Shown: piece by piece, positions 61,756 to 64,000 of the stretch
Layout of the letters: every line of letters starts with the position of its first letter
Position numbering within the stretch: the stretch's first letter is position 1
Origin: Sphaerimonospora sp050942215
GTDB lineage: Bacteria > Actinomycetota > Actinomycetes > Streptosporangiales > Streptosporangiaceae
DNA: 64,000 nt
Assembly: GCF_050942215.1 (NCBI RefSeq)
Contig: NZ_CP192056.1
Coordinates: 6,200,001-6,264,000 of the forward strand
Direction of reading: 5' to 3'
Position numbers and translations under genes: made by a program
The notes under the pieces: generated by a model
Told to the model about the DNA's origin: nothing
Database searches by the model: none
Seen by the model: only the letters and a program-made list of their open reading frames with translations

Positions 61756-62415
61756 TCAGCCGTCTCCATCGCGCCCTCCCCGGCCCGCGCCGGCGACGGC
61801 CTCGTGCGCTCGAGATCGACACCCGCCGGTCTCCGGCGGCGTCGGCGGCACCGCCGCTTCTTCTCTCAGCAGGCGGAGCAGCCCCGGCGCGAGCTCGAAC
61901 GGCTCCGAGCGAGGATCGCGGGTCGTCTCCACGAGGTCATGCGCTCGATTGAGGACGTGGACGTGATGCTCCAGCAGCGCCACCTTGTCCCGCAGAAGGG
62001 CCTGCGCTCGCTCGGCGGCAGCGCCGTCGTCCTCCAGGGCCCACAGGTCCAGGTCGCCGATCTCCTCGAGGGTGAAGCCCAGGTCTTTGAGCAGCAACGC
62101 CCCTTCCACGTAGAAGACGTACTCGCGCGGGTAGCGGCGAGTCCCGCCCTTCGTACGCACGGGCGCGGGCAGGATGCCGAGTTCCTCGTAGTAGCGGATG
62201 GTCCGCGGAGAGACCCCGGTCCGTTTCGCCAGCTCTCCGATGCTGAGCAGGCCGCCCTCGTCATGCCCCCGCCGAGACTCCTCAGCGCGGAGCGGCTCAT
62301 CGGCGATCACCCGGCCGGGCCGATGGACGTCGACCGCTCCCATCAGCCCGTGCTCGGGCCTCTGCCGGAGACGGTCGTACACGATGTCGAGCGAGGTGGC
62401 GAGGGTGTCGGTCAC
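61756..62415 (-). CDS. MerR-family regulator under a cobalamin riboswitch
   Basis: 219 residues from GTG 62415. The MerR winged helix starts near residue 56 (LLSIGELAKRTGVSPRTIRY, then RRYPREYVFYVEGALLLKDL), followed by an effector coiled coil. There is no B12-binding domain. The first 55 residues (MTDTLATSLDIVYDRLRQRP and following) are unusual for the family, so translation could start later, or the front may derive from a lost riboswitch-controlled gene. The ribosome binding site GAAGGAGA lies within the hairpin at 62424-62469. Confidence 0.75.
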   Translation of the reverse strand: MTDTLATSLDIVYDRLRQRPEHGLMGAVDVHRPGRVIADEPLRAEESRRGHDEGGLLSIGELAKRTGVSPRTIRYYEELGILPAPVRTKGGTRRYPREYVFYVEGALLLKDLGFTLEEIGDLDLWALEDDGAAAERAQALLRDKVALLEHHVHVLNRAHDLVETTRDPRSEPFELAPGLLRLLREEAAVPPTPPETGGCRSRAHEAVAGAGRGGRDGDG

Positions 62416-62423
62416 GGAACTCT

Positions 62424-62469
62424 CCTTCGCGAGTCACGAGAGACCCCGGCGGTCTCGTGAGTGCGAAGG
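62424..62469 (-). promoter_or_regulatory. Ribosome-binding-site-sequestering hairpin of the MerR leader
   Basis: In the mRNA, CCTTCGC at the 5' arm pairs with GCGAAGG at the 3' arm, and an inner CACGAGACC pairs with GGTCTCTCGTG with a two-base bulge. GCGAAGG overlaps the Shine-Dalgarno site of the MerR gene (GAAGGAGA), so the folded form should block translation. It lies between the riboswitch core and the GTG. Confidence 0.65.
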
Positions 62470-62561
62470 CGTGACCGATCGGCAGGCGCGACGGGCCTGC
62501 CCTGGTCTCGCCGGGCCCACCCTCGAGGCCGTCGACGTCACCGCACGCAGGGAACGTACGG

Positions 62562-62723
62562 GCAGTGGCAGGTCTTCGGACTCGTGGGCGTCGTTGTCGT
62601 TCCTACTGGCCGTCGCTTCCCGGATCCTCAGGTCCAGTGCGTTTGACGGCGGTCGTTCCCACTCACCGCTGCGGGGCAGCCCCGGAATCACACCGGGTTC
62701 CCTCTTACGACGCGCCTGCCTGG
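62562..62723 (-). promoter_or_regulatory. Cobalamin riboswitch ahead of the MerR gene
   Basis: Minus strand: AGAGGGAACCCGGTGTGATTCC, expressed as the B12-box; then GGGGCTGCCCCGCAGCGGTG, GCACTGGACC, GGGAAGCGACGGCCAGTAGG and GAGTCCGAAGACCTGCC. All conserved blocks of the class are present in order. P1 is formed by GGCAGG and CCTGCC. No cobalamin synthesis or transport gene lies downstream. Confidence 0.92.
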
Positions 62724-63330
62724 CGGGCAGGGCGAACCGACTGCGACACCAGCCTAAGCGTGATCCCGTTCAGTGAATCACCCGGGTCCGCCTCGATCTC
62801 CCGATCGGCTGCTCCGAGGGGGCGCCTCGGGCCCGGCCGGCGAGAGCGCCGCGGGCGTGCCCGCTCGACGGTGATGCCGCCAGGCGTGCCTGCTCGGCAG
62901 CGATCGGGAGGGCGATGCCGAGAAAGTCCTCCAATGCCGAGGAAGATCGCCGGCTGGTCGTGTCGGTGCCGGAAACTTAGCGTGATATGACATGAAAGTT
63001 TCATTCCATCGCCCGCACCGATCGTCCTCAACACCGAGGTCAGGACCGTCCGCGATTCACCGGGATGAGCGGCTTGAACGCCTGTCATTGACGCGTTCCT
63101 CCCCACGGATGTTCGCTCGCGCATAGCGGCGCTCCGGTCCTCTGACGGAGGAGCCGCGGCCTGGACCTCCGGTGTCACGTCCGGCTCCCCGCGGCGTCCT
63201 CCCCGGTGGACCGGGCTTCCAGTACCGAACGTCGTTTCGAGGCGTGGAGGCGGAAGTGGATGTCCAAGCACGAGACCGGGCTCGGTACGCGTCGCCACGC
63301 CCCGTGCGGGTGACCTTCAGCCGGGAGATC
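62724..63330. other. Intergenic stretch without a recognisable gene
   Basis: It must contain the promoter of the riboswitch-MerR transcript on the minus strand. AT-richer sequence around 62985-63005 is a possible site. No protein-like frame with a ribosome binding site was seen. Confidence 0.45.
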
Positions 63331-63336
63331 GTTAAT

Positions 63337-63348
63337 GTTAGCGCTAAC
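63337..63348. promoter_or_regulatory. LacI-type operator 1
   Basis: GTTAGCGCTAAC, a perfect 12-bp palindrome with the central CG typical of LacI/GalR-family sites, upstream of a secreted sugar hydrolase gene. Confidence 0.7.
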
Positions 63349-63489
63349 TATCGTTGAGCGGATCTCATCGGTGAGAACCCCGAGGGGACGGATGCTCCGG
63401 GCGGTCCCGGCCGGGGGCGAGTTCTGGGCGAGACCCGCAGGGCACGGTGTGGCCGATTCACGTGAAACACCCGAGCTTGGAGGGGTTAT

Positions 63490-63501
63490 GTTAACGCTAA
63501 C
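63490..63501. promoter_or_regulatory. LacI-type operator 2
   Basis: GTTAACGCTAAC, one base from the perfect palindrome of operator 1 and 153 bp downstream of it. Two sites at this distance could be bridged by a LacI-family tetramer or bound independently. Confidence 0.65.
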
Positions 63502-63822
63502 AAGAATGGCCGGACGGGTTCGGAAACCTTCTGGGGCCCGCCGCCGTGGCCGGCGACCGCCGGCCCCATGACCACGGCCGCCCCGGCCCGTCCGCGGCCA
63601 TCACCGGGAGTGCCGGCCCGGCCGGTCCACCCGGGCCTGCAGACAGAGATCACCCACCCTCGGGCCTTCGGCGGGAGCCGCCGCCTCCGCTCACCACGGA
63701 AACCGCTCACCGGAACGGGTGGCAGCCGTACCGAACCGGTGCCCGACCGGCCGGCTCCCGCGGAAAGGCCCTGAGGCCGACCACCGCCGGATTCACGCGT
63801 CCACCACCACACAGGAGTTCAG
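63502..63822 (+). other. Leader of the GH127-like gene
   Basis: About 320 bp between operator 2 and the hydrolase start. A frame at 63568-63774 is Pro/Arg-rich and lacks a ribosome binding site, so it is probably not a gene. Confidence 0.4.
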
Positions 63823-64000
63823 ATGTCGTTATCACCACTCAGTCGCCGGCAACTGCTCCAGGCCGCCGGCATCGCCGTCGTCGCCTCCGCCGCAGGCCAG
63901 GCGGTCGGCACCGCCACGGCCCAGGCGGCGGTCGCTCCGGCACGACCCGACATCGGCGTGTCGATGTACCCGTTCGAGCTGGGGCAGGTGCGGCTGACGG
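63823..64000 (+). CDS. Tat-secreted GH127-like beta-L-arabinofuranosidase (N-terminal part)
   Basis: The first 59 residues before the window ends. A twin-arginine signal (SRRQLLQAAGIAVVASAAGQ) is followed by an Ala-rich region and the start of the mature protein, DIGVSMYPFELGQVRLT. This is similar to the opening of GH127 (DUF1680) enzymes, which cleave terminal L-arabinofuranose. AGGAG lies 9 bp before the ATG. Two LacI-type operators upstream fit sugar-responsive control. The family call rests on about 15 residues. Confidence 0.6.
   Translation, partial: MSLSPLSRRQLLQAAGIAVVASAAGQAVGTATAQAAVAPARPDIGVSMYPFELGQVRLT

Noticed and set aside
63568..63774. 68-codon plus-strand frame before the GH127-like gene
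   Set aside because: Pro/Arg-rich, no ribosome binding site, and it lies in the leader between the operators and the hydrolase gene.
1..64000. tRNA or rRNA genes
   Set aside because: The gaps were read for cloverleaf arms and rRNA-like sequence and none was seen. A tRNA covariance scan would be needed to be certain.

Overview
The window is high-GC DNA with strong Shine-Dalgarno sites, frequent GTG/TTG starts and 4-bp stop/start overlaps (ATGA, GTGA, TTGA). Together with sortase, CbtAB, MtrAB-LpqB-like and GH127 genes this indicates a filamentous actinobacterium, most likely of the Streptosporangiaceae type (inference from gene content only).

Layout. 1-7.6 kb: a TauE/SafE-type exporter; a decayed dihydrolipoamide acyltransferase; a response regulator/histidine kinase/lipoprotein operon built like mtrAB-lpqB; a sortase with its own LPXTG-like substrate; then remnants of a membrane protein and a serine recombinase. 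7.6-31.5 kb: a near-complete aerobic cobalamin block. It holds a riboswitch-controlled ABC importer with an ATPase-FhuF fusion, CbtAB with its own riboswitch, cobaltochelatase (ChlI/ChlD-type subunit plus CobN under a third riboswitch), CobO, CobB, CobG, CobH, a CobI-CobJ fusion, CobK, CobM, CobL, CobF and CobQ. Every step from precorrin-2 to cobyric acid is represented except an obvious CobR-type Co(II) reductase. 31.5-35.7 kb: a junk zone of truncated genes (SDR, GH26-CBM2 mannanase, IS256 transposase, FAD monooxygenase) with intact MerR, cold-shock and CsbD genes between them.

35.7-61.7 kb is an accessory island that I read as one or two undescribed peptide-modification (RiPP-like) systems. 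The minus-strand operon starts with a 69-residue peptide and continues PP-loop ATPase, Fe(II)/2OG dioxygenase, Ppx/GppA, a ClpX paralogue, a tandem NDK-like protein, an AtzG-like small protein, amidase, FAD/NAD(P)-binding protein and an M28-like peptidase. An enolase paralogue, an alkaline-phosphatase-fold protein and a PLP aminotransferase lie upstream. After LuxR and ArsR-type regulators and a stand-alone nucleotidyltransferase comes a plus-strand operon: a 29-residue acidic peptide, a 12-bp hairpin, a nucleotidyltransferase with a C-terminal PqqD-like recognition domain, TldD, TldE and a three-gene ABC exporter. Peptide recognition, nucleotidyl transfer, leader removal by TldD/E and export would make a coherent pathway.

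61.7-64 kb: a MerR regulator that sits, unexpectedly, under a fourth cobalamin riboswitch whose expression platform appears to sequester the ribosome binding site, followed by LacI-type operators and the start of a Tat-secreted GH127-like arabinofuranosidase cut by the window edge. No rRNA, tRNA or CRISPR array was seen.
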